Positions 26,268 to 33,960 of a stretch of DNA of 35,314 nt are shown here, piece by piece. The stretch comes from Limnohabitans sp. (GTDB lineage: Bacteria; Pseudomonadota; Gammaproteobacteria; Burkholderiales; Burkholderiaceae_C): NCBI GenBank assembly GCA_018882835.1, contig VERE01000029.1, positions 1 through 35,314 on the forward strand. The letters are read 5' to 3'. A program made the translations under genes and the position numbers. Below the pieces are notes generated by a model. It worked only from the letters and a program-made list of their open reading frames with translations. It had not been told where the DNA came from and searched no databases. How positions within the stretch are numbered: the stretch's first letter is position 1; the number at the start of each line of letters is the position of its first letter.

Positions 26268-26776
26268 GTCAGGATGTCCGTTTCTGCGCCGGCGCTGGCG
26301 CGGGGAAAGCGCTGGGCCATCGGGCCGGGAGCCGAGTTTTCCAGGGCCACCACCTGGTCCAGCAAGGCATACAGCTGGGTCAGTTGGGTGCGGCCCAATT
26401 GTTGTTCCATCCACTGGTAATGGGCTTCTACCGTGTCCGAGAGCAATTGCACCAAGGCCAATCCGTGCGCCGTTGGCAGCACCACCGTGCGCCGTTGGTC
26501 GCCAGGGTCGCGTGCCCTTTGGATCAGACCGTCGCGCTCCATGCGGGCCAGCACCCCCGTGAGGCTCGGCCCCAAAATGAAGGCCTCGCGCGCGATGCGA
26601 CCCGTTTCCACACCGCGACCGCCTTGGTCCTGGTTTTCGCCCAGCACCCGCAGCACGCGCCATTGCTGGTCACTCAGGCCATGCCGGCGCAAGCCTGGTC
26701 GGGTATGCGCCATCACGGCCTCGCGCGCTTGTAGCAGCAAGCGGGGCAAATTGCGATGCAAAAAAGGGGTGGCCAT
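26264..26776 (-). CDS. hpaR: MarR-family repressor HpaR of the homoprotocatechuate operon
   Basis: HpaR represses meta-cleavage genes until the aromatic acid binds. The 170-residue protein matches HpaR: LLLQAREAVMAHTRPGLRRHGLSDQQWRVLRVLGE. Its winged helix contains IAREAFILGPSLTGVLARMERDGLIQRARDPGDQRRTVV, with the recognition helix around SLTGVLARME and the wing around DPGDQRR. Unlike in E. coli, where hpaR is transcribed apart from the structural genes, it is the first gene of the operon here and overlaps hpaG1. A palindrome in its promoter suggests autoregulation. The ATG at 26776 has no Shine-Dalgarno sequence. The region from hpaR to radA is 68 bases. Confidence 0.93.
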   Translation of the reverse strand: MATPFLHRNLPRLLLQAREAVMAHTRPGLRRHGLSDQQWRVLRVLGENQDQGGRGVETGRIAREAFILGPSLTGVLARMERDGLIQRARDPGDQRRTVVLPTAHGLALVQLLSDTVEAHYQWMEQQLGRTQLTQLYALLDQVVALENSAPGPMAQRFPRASAGAETDILT

Positions 26777-26781
26777 GCCAA

Positions 26782-26809
26782 ATTATTTAACTTATTAAAT
26801 TTTTGTCAA
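26782..26809 (-). promoter_or_regulatory. hpaR operon promoter
   Basis: On the minus strand TTGACA (26809-26804), a perfect -35 hexamer, and AATAAT (26787-26782), five of six -10 bases, are 16 bases apart. The expected start of transcription falls on or within a base or two of the hpaR ATG, which has no ribosome-binding site. The mRNA would then be leaderless. This is the best sigma-70 promoter match in the window and would drive all ten genes down to 18485. Confidence 0.6.
26785..26800. promoter_or_regulatory. Probable HpaR operator
   Basis: ATTTAA-CTTA-TTAAAT has perfect six-base arms around a four-base centre. It covers nearly the whole spacer between the -35 and -10 elements of the hpaR promoter. 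AT-rich palindromes of this size overlapping a promoter are typical MarR-family sites, so HpaR bound here would block RNA polymerase. The AT content contrasts sharply with the GC-rich surroundings. Confidence 0.55.
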
Positions 26810-26832
26810 GTCGGTCTTTCCTGAGCCGCGGC

Positions 26833-26838
26833 TACCAT
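26833..26838 (+). promoter_or_regulatory. Possible -10 element of radA, leaderless arrangement
   Basis: TACCAT ends six bases before the radA ATG with no Shine-Dalgarno sequence between. The same spacing recurs at alr (seven), at 28251 and at 33967. A -35 at standard distance is weak (GTCGGT at 26810-26815). Confidence 0.3.
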
Positions 26839-26844
26839 TGCCCC

Positions 26845-28221
26845 ATGGCCAAAGAAAAAACCCTGTTCAGTTGTACCGATTGCGGCGGAAACAGCCCGAA
26901 ATGGCTGGGCAAGTGCCCCAGCTGCGGTGCTTGGAACACCCTGGTCGAGAGCGTGGCCGAAATCCCCGGCGCCAGCAAGAACCGCTACAGCGGCATGGCC
27001 GCCCTGGCGCCCAGCGCCGCAGTGGCCACCTTGGCCGAGATCGAAGCCAGTGACGTGGCGCGCACCCCCTCCGGTCAGGAAGAGCTGGACCGCGTGCTCG
27101 GCGGGGGCATCGTCGAGGGTGGCGTGGTGTTGATTGGCGGCGACCCTGGCATTGGCAAATCCACCTTGTTGTTGCAGGCCATGGACGGCTTGCAGCGCAG
27201 CGGCATGCGCACCTTGTATGTGACCGGCGAGGAGTCGGGCGCGCAGGTGGCCCTGCGCTCACGGCGCCTGGGTCTGGACCACAGCCAGGTGCAGGTGCTG
27301 GCCGAAACCCAGCTGGAAAAAGTGCTGGCCACGGTCGATAAATTGCAGCCTGACGTGGTGGTCATGGACTCGATTCAAACGGTGTACTCCGACCAATTGA
27401 CCAGTGCCCCGGGATCGGTGGCCCAGGTGCGCGAGTGCGCGGCCCATTTGACGCGCATGGCCAAAAGCACCGGCACCGCCGTCATTTTGGTGGGGCATGT
27501 CACGAAAGAGGGCGCGCTGGCAGGGCCACGGGTGCTCGAGCACATGGTGGACACTGTGTTGTATTTCGAAGGCGACACCCACTCCACTTACCGGTTGGTG
27601 CGGGCCATCAAAAACCGTTTCGGTGCTGTCAATGAAATTGGCGTCTTTGCCATGACTGAGCGCGGTCTCAAAGGCGTCAGCAATCCGAGCGCCATTTTCC
27701 TGAGCCAGCACAGTGAGCCGGTGCCTGGCAGCTGTGTGCTGGTCACGCTGGAAGGTACCCGGCCCATGCTGGTGGAAATTCAAGCCTTGGTGGACAGCGG
27801 TGGCCCCAGCCCACGGCGTCTGTCCGTGGGCCTGGACCGCGACCGACTGGCCATGCTGCTGGCAGTGTTGCACCGCCATGCGGGCGTAGCCTGCATGGAC
27901 CAGGACGTGTTTGTCAATGCGGTGGGCGGCGTGCGCATCAGCGAGCCCGCGGCGGACCTGGCGGTGATGTTGTCAATTCAAAGCAGCTTGCGCGGCAAAC
28001 CCCTGCCCAAGGGCTTTATTGCGTTTGGCGAGGTCGGTTTGGCCGGCGAGGTTCGCCCGGCACCCCGTGGGCAAGAGCGTTTGCGTGAAGCGGCCAAGCT
28101 GGGGTTCTCACAAGCCATCATTCCCAAGGCGAATGCGCCCAAAAAGCCGATGGAGGGCCTGACCGTGCACTTGGTGGAACGGGTGGACGAGGCCATTCAA
28201 TGTGTCCGGGATTTGGATTGA
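26845..28221 (+). CDS. radA: DNA repair protein RadA
   Basis: RadA is a RecA-like ATPase and helicase that extends and processes recombination intermediates. The 458-residue protein shows the N-terminal zinc finger with C10, C13, C24 and C27, and Walker A GGDPGIGKST (98-107). It also has Walker B VVVMDSIQTV, the RadA-specific KNRFG motif near residue 256, and a C-terminal Lon-protease-like domain (LSVGLDRDRLAMLLAVL to FGEVGLAGEVR). The ATG at 26845 is chosen; an upstream TTG at 26803 would lie in the hpaR promoter region. The gene is divergent from hpaR and is followed after 29 bases by a small membrane protein gene. Confidence 0.97.
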   Translation: MAKEKTLFSCTDCGGNSPKWLGKCPSCGAWNTLVESVAEIPGASKNRYSGMAALAPSAAVATLAEIEASDVARTPSGQEELDRVLGGGIVEGGVVLIGGDPGIGKSTLLLQAMDGLQRSGMRTLYVTGEESGAQVALRSRRLGLDHSQVQVLAETQLEKVLATVDKLQPDVVVMDSIQTVYSDQLTSAPGSVAQVRECAAHLTRMAKSTGTAVILVGHVTKEGALAGPRVLEHMVDTVLYFEGDTHSTYRLVRAIKNRFGAVNEIGVFAMTERGLKGVSNPSAIFLSQHSEPVPGSCVLVTLEGTRPMLVEIQALVDSGGPSPRRLSVGLDRDRLAMLLAVLHRHAGVACMDQDVFVNAVGGVRISEPAADLAVMLSIQSSLRGKPLPKGFIAFGEVGLAGEVRPAPRGQERLREAAKLGFSQAIIPKANAPKKPMEGLTVHLVERVDEAIQCVRDLD

Positions 28222-28238
28222 AACGCTGGCAAGCCTGA

Positions 28239-28244
28239 GACAAT
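28239..28244 (+). promoter_or_regulatory. Possible -10 element before the small membrane protein gene
   Basis: GACAAT ends six bases before the ATG at 28251, with TTGAAA (28218-28223) 15 bases upstream, overlapping the radA stop codon. The spacing is one or two bases short of ideal. No Shine-Dalgarno sequence is visible, so a leaderless transcript is possible. Confidence 0.35.
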
Positions 28245-28250
28245 GCAGCC

Positions 28251-28667
28251 ATGAATTTTCAAAAAATCCTGGTGCCTCTGGGCGGTATCGTGTTGCTGGG
28301 CTTGGCTTACCGCGCCTATGGTTGGGCCGGCTTGGCCATGGCTGCCACGGGCGGCGTCATGTGGATGTTGTTGCACTTCACCCGTTTGATGCAAGTGCTC
28401 AAGCGTGCCGCCAAACGTCCCATCGGTTTTGTCGACAGCGCGGTGATGCTCAATGCCAAGCTCCGACCGCAGGTCAACCTGATGCATGTCATTGCCCTGA
28501 CCAAAAGCCTGGGCCAGTTGCAAACGCCCAAGGACACCCAGCCCGAAATTTTCACCTGGACCGACGGCTCTCAGTCGGTGGTGCGTTGCGAATTTTTGAA
28601 CGGCCGCCTTCAAAGCTGGACACTGACCCGACCTGACGTGACAGAAGACTCGCCCAGCGGGTCGTAA
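28251..28667 (+). CDS. Small conserved-looking membrane-anchored protein, function unknown
   Basis: This is a 138-residue protein. The first 45 residues hold two closely spaced hydrophobic segments (ILVPLGGIVLLGLAYRAYGW and LAMAATGGVMWMLLHFTRLM), probably a membrane hairpin. A basic stretch VLKRAAKRP and a soluble domain of about 85 residues follow (VMLNAKLRPQVNLMHVIALTKSLG, PEIFTWTDGSQSVVRCEF). The charge pattern suggests that the soluble part is cytoplasmic. I recall close relatives in Comamonadaceae genomes without an established function. It lies between radA and ilvE in the same direction, and its stop codon overlaps the proposed -10 element of ilvE. Confidence 0.8.
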   Translation: MNFQKILVPLGGIVLLGLAYRAYGWAGLAMAATGGVMWMLLHFTRLMQVLKRAAKRPIGFVDSAVMLNAKLRPQVNLMHVIALTKSLGQLQTPKDTQPEIFTWTDGSQSVVRCEFLNGRLQSWTLTRPDVTEDSPSGS

Positions 28668-28670
28668 AAT
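28665..28670 (+). promoter_or_regulatory. Possible -10 element of ilvE
   Basis: TAAAAT overlaps the TAA stop of the preceding gene and lies 35 bases before the ilvE ATG. GTGACA at 28638-28643 resembles a -35 but is 21 bases away, which is too far. The match is therefore to the -10 only. Confidence 0.3.
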
Positions 28671-28705
28671 CAGCCCTTTCCCTTTTTGACCCTGAGAGGA
28701 TTTCC

Positions 28706-29644
28706 ATGAGCGTCCTGCCCCCATCGATGGCCGACCGTGACGGCAAAATTTGGATGGACGGCCAGCTTGTTGACTGGCGCGATGCCAAGATCCACGTGCT
28801 GACCCACACCCTGCACTACGGCTGCGGCGCCTTCGAAGGTGTTCGGGCCTACAACACGGTCAATGGCACGGCCATCTTCCGCCTGCAGGAGCACACCGAG
28901 CGCTTGTTCAACAGCGCCAAGATCCTGCGCATGAAGATTCCTTTCACGCAAGACGAGGTCAACCAGGCACAACGTCTGGTGGTGCGCGAGAACAAGCTGG
29001 AGAGCTGCTACCTGCGCCCCTTGACCTGGATTGGCTCACAAAAGCTGGGCGTCTCGCCCAAGGGCAACACCATTCACCTGATGGTGGCCGCCTGGGCCTG
29101 GGGAGCGTACCTGGGCGAAGAGGGCTTGAAGCGCGGCATCCGCGTCAAAACCTCCAGCTTCACGCGCCACCATGTGAACATCACCATGACGCAGGCCAAG
29201 GCGGTCAGCAACTACACCAACTCTATTCTGGCCAACATGGAAGCCACCGACGATGGCTACGATGAAGCCTTGTTGCTGGACACCCAAGGCTTTGTGTCGG
29301 AAGGCGCGGGTGAAAACGTGTTTGTCATCAAGGGTGGCGTCATTTACACCCCCGATTTGTCGGCCGGTGCCTTGAATGGCATCACCCGCAACACGGTGTT
29401 CCACATCGCCAAAGACCTGGGCCTGGAGATCGTGCAAAAGCGCATCACCCGCGATGAAATATACATTTCTGACGAGGTCTTCTTCACTGGCACTGCTGCC
29501 GAAGTCACGCCCATTCGCGAACTCGACCGCATCGAAATCGGCAGCGGCTCGCGTGGCCCCATCACCGAGAAAATCCAGAATGCCTTCTTCGACATCGTCA
29601 ACGGCCGCAACCCCAAATACGCGCACTGGCTGACACCGGTTTGA
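28706..29644 (+). CDS. ilvE: Branched-chain amino acid aminotransferase
   Basis: IlvE catalyses the last step of leucine, isoleucine and valine synthesis, or the first step of their breakdown, using glutamate/2-oxoglutarate. The 312-residue fold-type IV PLP enzyme shows THTLHYGCGAFEGVRAY near the start, SCYLRPLTWIG, and the PLP lysine in TQAKAVSNYTNS. EALLLDTQGFVSEGAGENVF and FFTGTAAEVTPIREL follow, both typical of bacterial IlvE. GAGAGGA precedes the ATG. A zinc-finger protein gene and waaF follow, an order I recall from related genomes. Confidence 0.96.
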   Translation: MSVLPPSMADRDGKIWMDGQLVDWRDAKIHVLTHTLHYGCGAFEGVRAYNTVNGTAIFRLQEHTERLFNSAKILRMKIPFTQDEVNQAQRLVVRENKLESCYLRPLTWIGSQKLGVSPKGNTIHLMVAAWAWGAYLGEEGLKRGIRVKTSSFTRHHVNITMTQAKAVSNYTNSILANMEATDDGYDEALLLDTQGFVSEGAGENVFVIKGGVIYTPDLSAGALNGITRNTVFHIAKDLGLEIVQKRITRDEIYISDEVFFTGTAAEVTPIRELDRIEIGSGSRGPITEKIQNAFFDIVNGRNPKYAHWLTPV

Positions 29645-29660
29645 TTCAAGAGAGAACATC

Positions 29661-29864
29661 ATGAGCAATGTGGTTGAACTCCTGGCCAAAGACCTGAACG
29701 GTCATGGCGGCGTTTTCTGCCCCAATCCCAAGGCCGACATGGCTTTGTGGAACAGCCATCCCAAGGTCTACCTGGACGTGGCCAAGACCGGCTCAGCCAA
29801 GTGCCCTTACTGCGGCACCGTCTACCAATTGAAGGCGGGCGAGCACGTGGGTGGCGGGCATTGA
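29661..29864 (+). CDS. Zinc-finger protein of the CHCC (NDUFS6-like) family
   Basis: This is a 67-residue protein with one predicted metal site: C20 (VFCPNP), H33 (NSHPKVYLDV), C48 and C51 (KCPYCGTVY). This CHCC pattern is shared with the zinc-binding part of the mitochondrial complex I subunit NDUFS6. Small bacterial versions are common in proteobacteria and are mostly of unknown role. It starts 16 bases after ilvE with an AGAGAGAA-type ribosome-binding site. Its last 14 bases overlap the start of waaF, so the two are translationally linked. Confidence 0.88.
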   Translation: MSNVVELLAKDLNGHGGVFCPNPKADMALWNSHPKVYLDVAKTGSAKCPYCGTVYQLKAGEHVGGGH

Positions 29865-30867
29865 GTCACTGATCATCGCGCCCCAATGGATTGGGGACGC
29901 GGTCATGACCGAGCCCTTGCTGCGGCTATTGGCGGCACGTGGCGAGCGTTTGACGGTGGGCGCCTTGCCCTGGGTGGCGCCCGTCTACCGGGCCATGCCT
30001 CAGGTACATGAGGTCATCGAGTTTGCGTTTCAGCACGGTAGCTTGCAATGGCAGGCTCGCCAGGCGCTGGCGCGGCAGTTGCGCGGCCGTTTTGCGCGCG
30101 CTTATGTTTGCCCCAACTCGCTGAAAAGCGCTTTGTTGCCCTGGCTGGCCGGTATTCCCGTGCGGGTGGGCTACACCGGTGAGTCGCGTTGGGGCCTGAT
30201 CAATCAGCGCTTGCCCAACCCTTCCAAAACCCACCGTCCGCCGATGGTGGACTTTTATGCGGCATTGAGCCAATCGACGCCCCAAAGCAACGCTTTGCCC
30301 CAGTTGCAACTGCCGCCACAGACCCTGGCCGCCACCTTGCAACAGCAAGGCCTGAGCGCGCAGGGCTATGTGGTGTTTGCGCCGGGGGCCGAGTACGGTC
30401 CGGCCAAGCGCTGGCCCGCAGCGCATTTTTCAGCCCTGGCGCAGCAACTCGACAAGCCGGTGGTGCTGCTGGGGTCGGGCAAGGAGGCGGCTTTGTGTGA
30501 AGACATCGCCGCGCCTGTCAATGCCTTGCGCCCCCACCAGTGCCGCAATCTGGCGGGCGCGACCTCGCTGATGGAGGCCTTCGCCTTGATTGCCGCTGCG
30601 CACCGCGTGGTCAGCAACGATTCCGGCTTGATGCATGTGGCGGCAGCCTTCGGTGTGCCTCAGGTCGCCGTCTATGGGTCTTCCAGCCCAGAACACACGC
30701 CACCGTTGAACCCCCTGGCGCAGGTGCTGTGGCTCAAGCGCGACGCCCATTACCAGCCAGCCCTGGATTGCGCGCCTTGTTTCAAGCGCGAGTGCCCCCT
30801 CGGACATACCCGCTGCTTGCAGGATATTTCGCCTGAGCGGGTAGGGGCTGCTCTGGCTCAGCCCTGA
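29851..30867 (+). CDS. waaF: Lipopolysaccharide heptosyltransferase II
   Basis: WaaF adds the second heptose to the inner core of lipopolysaccharide from ADP-heptose, at the cytoplasmic face of the inner membrane. The 338-residue GT-B fold (family GT9) protein begins SLIIAPQWIGDAVMTEPLL and has YVCPNSLKSALLPWLAGIPVRVGYTGE, the nucleotide-binding VFAPGAEYGPAKRWP, the motif VSNDSGLMHVAAAFGVPQVAVYGSSSPEHTPP and a C-terminal cysteine cluster. The start is a GTG at 29851 inside the upstream gene; no ATG in frame would give the conserved N-terminus. Its stop overlaps the convergent flavoenzyme gene by ten bases. Confidence 0.94.
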   Translation: MAGIESLIIAPQWIGDAVMTEPLLRLLAARGERLTVGALPWVAPVYRAMPQVHEVIEFAFQHGSLQWQARQALARQLRGRFARAYVCPNSLKSALLPWLAGIPVRVGYTGESRWGLINQRLPNPSKTHRPPMVDFYAALSQSTPQSNALPQLQLPPQTLAATLQQQGLSAQGYVVFAPGAEYGPAKRWPAAHFSALAQQLDKPVVLLGSGKEAALCEDIAAPVNALRPHQCRNLAGATSLMEAFALIAAAHRVVSNDSGLMHVAAAFGVPQVAVYGSSSPEHTPPLNPLAQVLWLKRDAHYQPALDCAPCFKRECPLGHTRCLQDISPERVGAALAQP

Positions 30868-31874
30868 GGGCCAAAGCGCTGCAATTGCTGATGCATTTGC
30901 AGCGTGACGCGCTCGATCAGTTCGCCCGCCGCCGGCAAGTCGTGAATCAGCCCCACGGCCTCGCCCACGGTGGCATGGGCGCGAGAAAAGTCCCCTGCTT
31001 GCACGCCGGCATCGTAGTCTGCGCGGGCGGCCTGCGGATCTTTGGCCAAGACGTCGATGCGGTCTTCCCAAGCCTGGTGCAGGGCATTGCGAATGGCGCG
31101 AAAGTCATAAGGTGCTGGCCAATTTTTGCGGCGCAAGATGTCGAACACCGCACTGCGCGCGGTACCGTCGCCGTTGGTTTGAACGGCTTGCTGTTTCGCG
31201 CCTGCAGCGGCCAGGCTTTCTTGCGTGGCCCACAGCCTGGAGCCCATCAGCGCGCCATCGGCGCCCAGCATCAGGGCGGCTGCAACGCCACGGCCATCGC
31301 CTACGCCCCCAGCGGCCAGCAGCATCACCTGCGGGGCTTGGCTTGCCAGGGCATCGGCCAGCTCGGGGACCCAAGCCAGGGTGCTGCGACCTTGCAAGGC
31401 GTTCACGCCATGCCCGCCCGCTTCAATGCCTTGGGCAACGATCACTTGCGCGCCCGCCTCCAGTGCCGAAGGCAGTTGCGAGAGCTGTTGGATCTGGCAA
31501 ATCAAAGCAGCGCCGCGCGCGCGGATGCGTGCGGCATAGGGCCGAGGGTCGCCAAAGGACAGCATCACCGCCGCTGGTGTGTGCGCCTGATCCAACAGCC
31601 AATCCAGCGCGGAGGCGTCTTCATCCAGTTTCCAGGTGATAAAGCCGCAGCCCAGGCGCCGCAACGCAATCGGTGCATCTTGCAACAATTGGTAAGCCAG
31701 CGTGACCTCGCGCTGGGTCCAGGCCAGCTCGCCGTAGCCACCGCCCACCAGGCCAAGCGCACCGCGGCGTGCGCAGGCGGCACTGAGGGCCCCGCCAGCG
31801 GCCAAAGCCATCGGTGCCAAGGCGATGGGCGTTGCAAGTTCAAAGCGTTGTGTGAATCGGGTCGAGACAGTCAT
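30858..31874 (-). CDS. Nitronate monooxygenase family flavoprotein
   Basis: The family comprises FMN-dependent TIM-barrel enzymes that oxidise alkyl nitronates such as propionate-3-nitronate; it also includes related enoyl reductases of uncertain role. The 338-residue protein has the N-terminal PIALAPMA, the flavin-binding GLVGGGYGE, the diagnostic VIVAQGIEAGGHG (with the histidine near the active site), AAGGVGDGRGVAAALMLGADGALMGSRL and a C-terminal helical region. The ATG overlaps the stop of the histidine kinase gene (ATGA), so it is translationally coupled to a two-component system, an unusual partnership. The true substrate is not known. Confidence 0.85.
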   Translation of the reverse strand: MTVSTRFTQRFELATPIALAPMALAAGGALSAACARRGALGLVGGGYGELAWTQREVTLAYQLLQDAPIALRRLGCGFITWKLDEDASALDWLLDQAHTPAAVMLSFGDPRPYAARIRARGAALICQIQQLSQLPSALEAGAQVIVAQGIEAGGHGVNALQGRSTLAWVPELADALASQAPQVMLLAAGGVGDGRGVAAALMLGADGALMGSRLWATQESLAAAGAKQQAVQTNGDGTARSAVFDILRRKNWPAPYDFRAIRNALHQAWEDRIDVLAKDPQAARADYDAGVQAGDFSRAHATVGEAVGLIHDLPAAGELIERVTLQMHQQLQRFGPQG

Positions 31875-33100
31875 GTCGGCATTGTGAGGGATTTTTCACG
31901 CGGCAATGTCACCACAAAGCTGGAGCCCCCGCCGGCCCGCTCTTCACAGCGAACACTGCCCTGGTGCCGTAGCACAATCGCGCGCACCAGCGCCAGGCCC
32001 AGACCAGCGCCGCCGTCCACGGAACCGGGGATGCGGTAGAAAGGTTCGAAAATGCGGTCCCGCAAATTTTCGGGAACTCCGGGGCCGCGATCGCTGACGC
32101 TCAGGCTGACCGTGGTTTCGTTTTCTGCGCGCAGGCGCACTTGAATGTCTTGCGCACGCCCATGCCGTCGCGCGTTGTCCAACAGATTGCGCAGCATGCG
32201 ACGCATCAAGCGAGGCACACCCGGGACCACCAGGCTCTTGGGATCGTCGCCCAGCTCCAGCTCGACCTGGGTGGCAGCACATTCCTCGCTGGCCAAGCCC
32301 GTCAGGTCGATGCTCTCAACGGTGCCCACATCGGCCTGTGGCGCGTCGAGCCGGCTGGCGAGCAGAATTTCTTCGATCAGCTGGTCCAGCTCGCCAATGT
32401 TGCGAGTGATTTCTTCACGCAGCGATGGGGAAGCCTTGTCGCCCATCAACTCCAGACCCATGCGGATGCGGGTCAGCGGTGTGCGCAGCTCATGCGAAGC
32501 ATTGGCCAGCAACGATTTGTGCGACATCACCAGCGTTTCAATTTGGGAGGCTGCGTGGTTGAACCTTTGCGCCAAATAAGCCACTTCGTCGTGGCCGGTT
32601 TCCTCAACCCGAGCCGACAAGTTGCCCATGCCCCATTGTTCGACGCCATGTTGCAGCCGCTCAAGCCGGCGCGTCAGGCGCCGTGTGATCGGGTAAGTGG
32701 CCAGTGCCACTGCCAGCGCCACCACGGAGAGTGACCATAAAAAGCCATAGGGCGGGCGTGTCCAGAAGGTGCGCGGCTCGCGCGGCAGATGAATGTGCAG
32801 CAGTTCGCCATCGCTGAGCCGCACAAAAAATTCAGGCCCGGGGCCGAATTTCCCCAGGGGTTGGTTTTCCATGCCGGGAACCACCGCTTTGCGCTCTTCA
32901 GGCAGGCCATCGGGAGGCCGCAAGCGCGCCTTGCCTTGGCCAATCACTACACCACTTTCGGCGCGCACCACCACTTCGCGCAAAGGGGGTTCGGTGGTCA
33001 GCCGAACCACCCAGCTCGCCAGCAACGTCAACAACGCGACGGCGAAGACGACCGCCAGCCAGATGCGGACGTAAAGATGACTGGCGAGGGCTTTGAGCAT
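31871..33100 (-). CDS. Sensor histidine kinase of a CpxA/RstB-like two-component system
   Basis: This is a 409-residue membrane kinase. Transmembrane helix 1 spans about residues 13-33 and helix 2 about 119-138, enclosing a short periplasmic domain of about 85 residues. HAMP follows (about 139-192), then the dimerisation domain with phosphorylated H203 in ANASHELRTPLTR, and the ATPase domain with N309 (NLLDNARRHG), DRGPG (337-341) and GAGLGLALV (364-372). It is encoded 33 bases downstream of its regulator with a strong AGGAGA site, and overlaps the flavoenzyme gene. Domain layout fits CpxA and RstB equally; a CpxR-type DNA box upstream favours the former. The signal is unknown. Confidence 0.93.
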   Translation of the reverse strand: MLKALASHLYVRIWLAVVFAVALLTLLASWVVRLTTEPPLREVVVRAESGVVIGQGKARLRPPDGLPEERKAVVPGMENQPLGKFGPGPEFFVRLSDGELLHIHLPREPRTFWTRPPYGFLWSLSVVALAVALATYPITRRLTRRLERLQHGVEQWGMGNLSARVEETGHDEVAYLAQRFNHAASQIETLVMSHKSLLANASHELRTPLTRIRMGLELMGDKASPSLREEITRNIGELDQLIEEILLASRLDAPQADVGTVESIDLTGLASEECAATQVELELGDDPKSLVVPGVPRLMRRMLRNLLDNARRHGRAQDIQVRLRAENETTVSLSVSDRGPGVPENLRDRIFEPFYRIPGSVDGGAGLGLALVRAIVLRHQGSVRCEERAGGGSSFVVTLPREKSLTMPT

Positions 33101-33133
33101 GCGGGTCTCCTGTGCTCGCCCAGGCGGCGAGCC

Positions 33134-33853
33134 TCAATCTTGTTGCTTGGCAAAGACATAACCGACGCCACGCACCGTCAGAATCCGCTTGGGCGCTTTC
33201 ACATCGGTTTCAATGGCGGCGCGAATGCGGCCCATGTGAACATCAATGGAGCGGTCAAAGGCTTCCAGCTCGCGCCCGCGCACGGCCTCCATGATCTGGT
33301 CACGCGTCAGCACCCTGCCAGCACGTTCTGCCAGTACCAGCAAGAGGTCAAATTGGTAAGAGGTGAGCTCGCAGGGCTTGCCGCCCACCGACAAGGTGCG
33401 GCCATCGCGGTCAATTTCCAGCGAGCCAAAGCGCAGCACAGGGTCTGCGCCGCCGGCATTTGCGCTGGCGGGCGACTGTGCGTGGCGACGCAGAACGGCA
33501 CGGATGCGCGCCAACAATTCGCGCGGCTCAAAGGGCTTGGGCATGTAATCGTCGGCGCCCAATTCCAGCCCGACCACGCGGTCCATCGGGTCGCCCTTGG
33601 CGGTCAGCATCAAGACCGGCGTCAAGCCAAGCGACCCGGGCAACGCGCGAATGCGCCGACAAACCTCCAGGCCATCCAGGTCGGGCAGCATCAAATCCAG
33701 AATGACCAGGTCGGGAGGCGAATTGCCCGTCACCACGTCCAGCCCGGTTTGACCGCTGGACGCATGAACCACTTGAAAGCCAGACTGCATCAGGTAATCG
33801 CTCACCATGTGAGCCAGGCGCTGATCGTCTTCAATGATGAGCAAAGAGTCCAT
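33134..33853 (-). CDS. OmpR-family response regulator, CpxR/RstA-like
   Basis: This 239-residue regulator has a receiver domain with acidic pocket D9/D10, phosphorylated D53 (VILDLMLPDLDG), T84 and K106 (MPKPFEPRELLARIRAVLRR). After a linker rich in alanine it has an OmpR-type winged helix (about 140-235), with ELTSYQFDLLLVLAERAGRVLTRDQIM and FDRSIDVHMGRIRAAIE. The FDRxIDxH motif is seen in CpxR and RstA. It is first in a regulator-kinase-flavoenzyme operon. No ribosome-binding site lies before its ATG. A GTAAA-N5-GTAAA box 70 bases upstream suggests that it controls its own gene and perhaps the divergent acyl-CoA synthetase gene. Confidence 0.94.
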   Translation of the reverse strand: MDSLLIIEDDQRLAHMVSDYLMQSGFQVVHASSGQTGLDVVTGNSPPDLVILDLMLPDLDGLEVCRRIRALPGSLGLTPVLMLTAKGDPMDRVVGLELGADDYMPKPFEPRELLARIRAVLRRHAQSPASANAGGADPVLRFGSLEIDRDGRTLSVGGKPCELTSYQFDLLLVLAERAGRVLTRDQIMEAVRGRELEAFDRSIDVHMGRIRAAIETDVKAPKRILTVRGVGYVFAKQQD

Positions 33854-33922
33854 AACAGGGCCAGTGTAAGACAGTGAACCCCTGGAGATCTCATTGCGAT
33901 GCAGCGGCAGCTTGTCTTGGGC

Positions 33923-33937
33923 GTAAAGAATCGTAAA
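33923..33937. promoter_or_regulatory. GTAAA-N5-GTAAA box, CpxR-type site
   Basis: GTAAA-GAATC-GTAAA is an exact match to the published CpxR-P recognition consensus from enterobacteria. It lies in the 113-base region between the response regulator gene (-) and the acyl-CoA synthetase gene (+), about 70 bases from the first ATG and 29 from the second. The ten-base repeat puts both half-sites on one face of the helix, as OmpR-family dimers need. Whether this regulator recognises it is inference. Confidence 0.5.
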
Positions 33938-33954
33938 TCAACAGCATGTTGTTG

Positions 33955-33960
33955 GACAAT
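33955..33960 (+). promoter_or_regulatory. Possible -10 element of the acyl-CoA synthetase gene
   Basis: GACAAT ends six bases before the ATG at 33967, with no Shine-Dalgarno sequence between. The second GTAAA half-site ends 17 bases upstream, so the box occupies the -35 position. That is where a directly contacting activator would sit. The arrangement fits a leaderless, regulator-dependent promoter. Confidence 0.4.
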
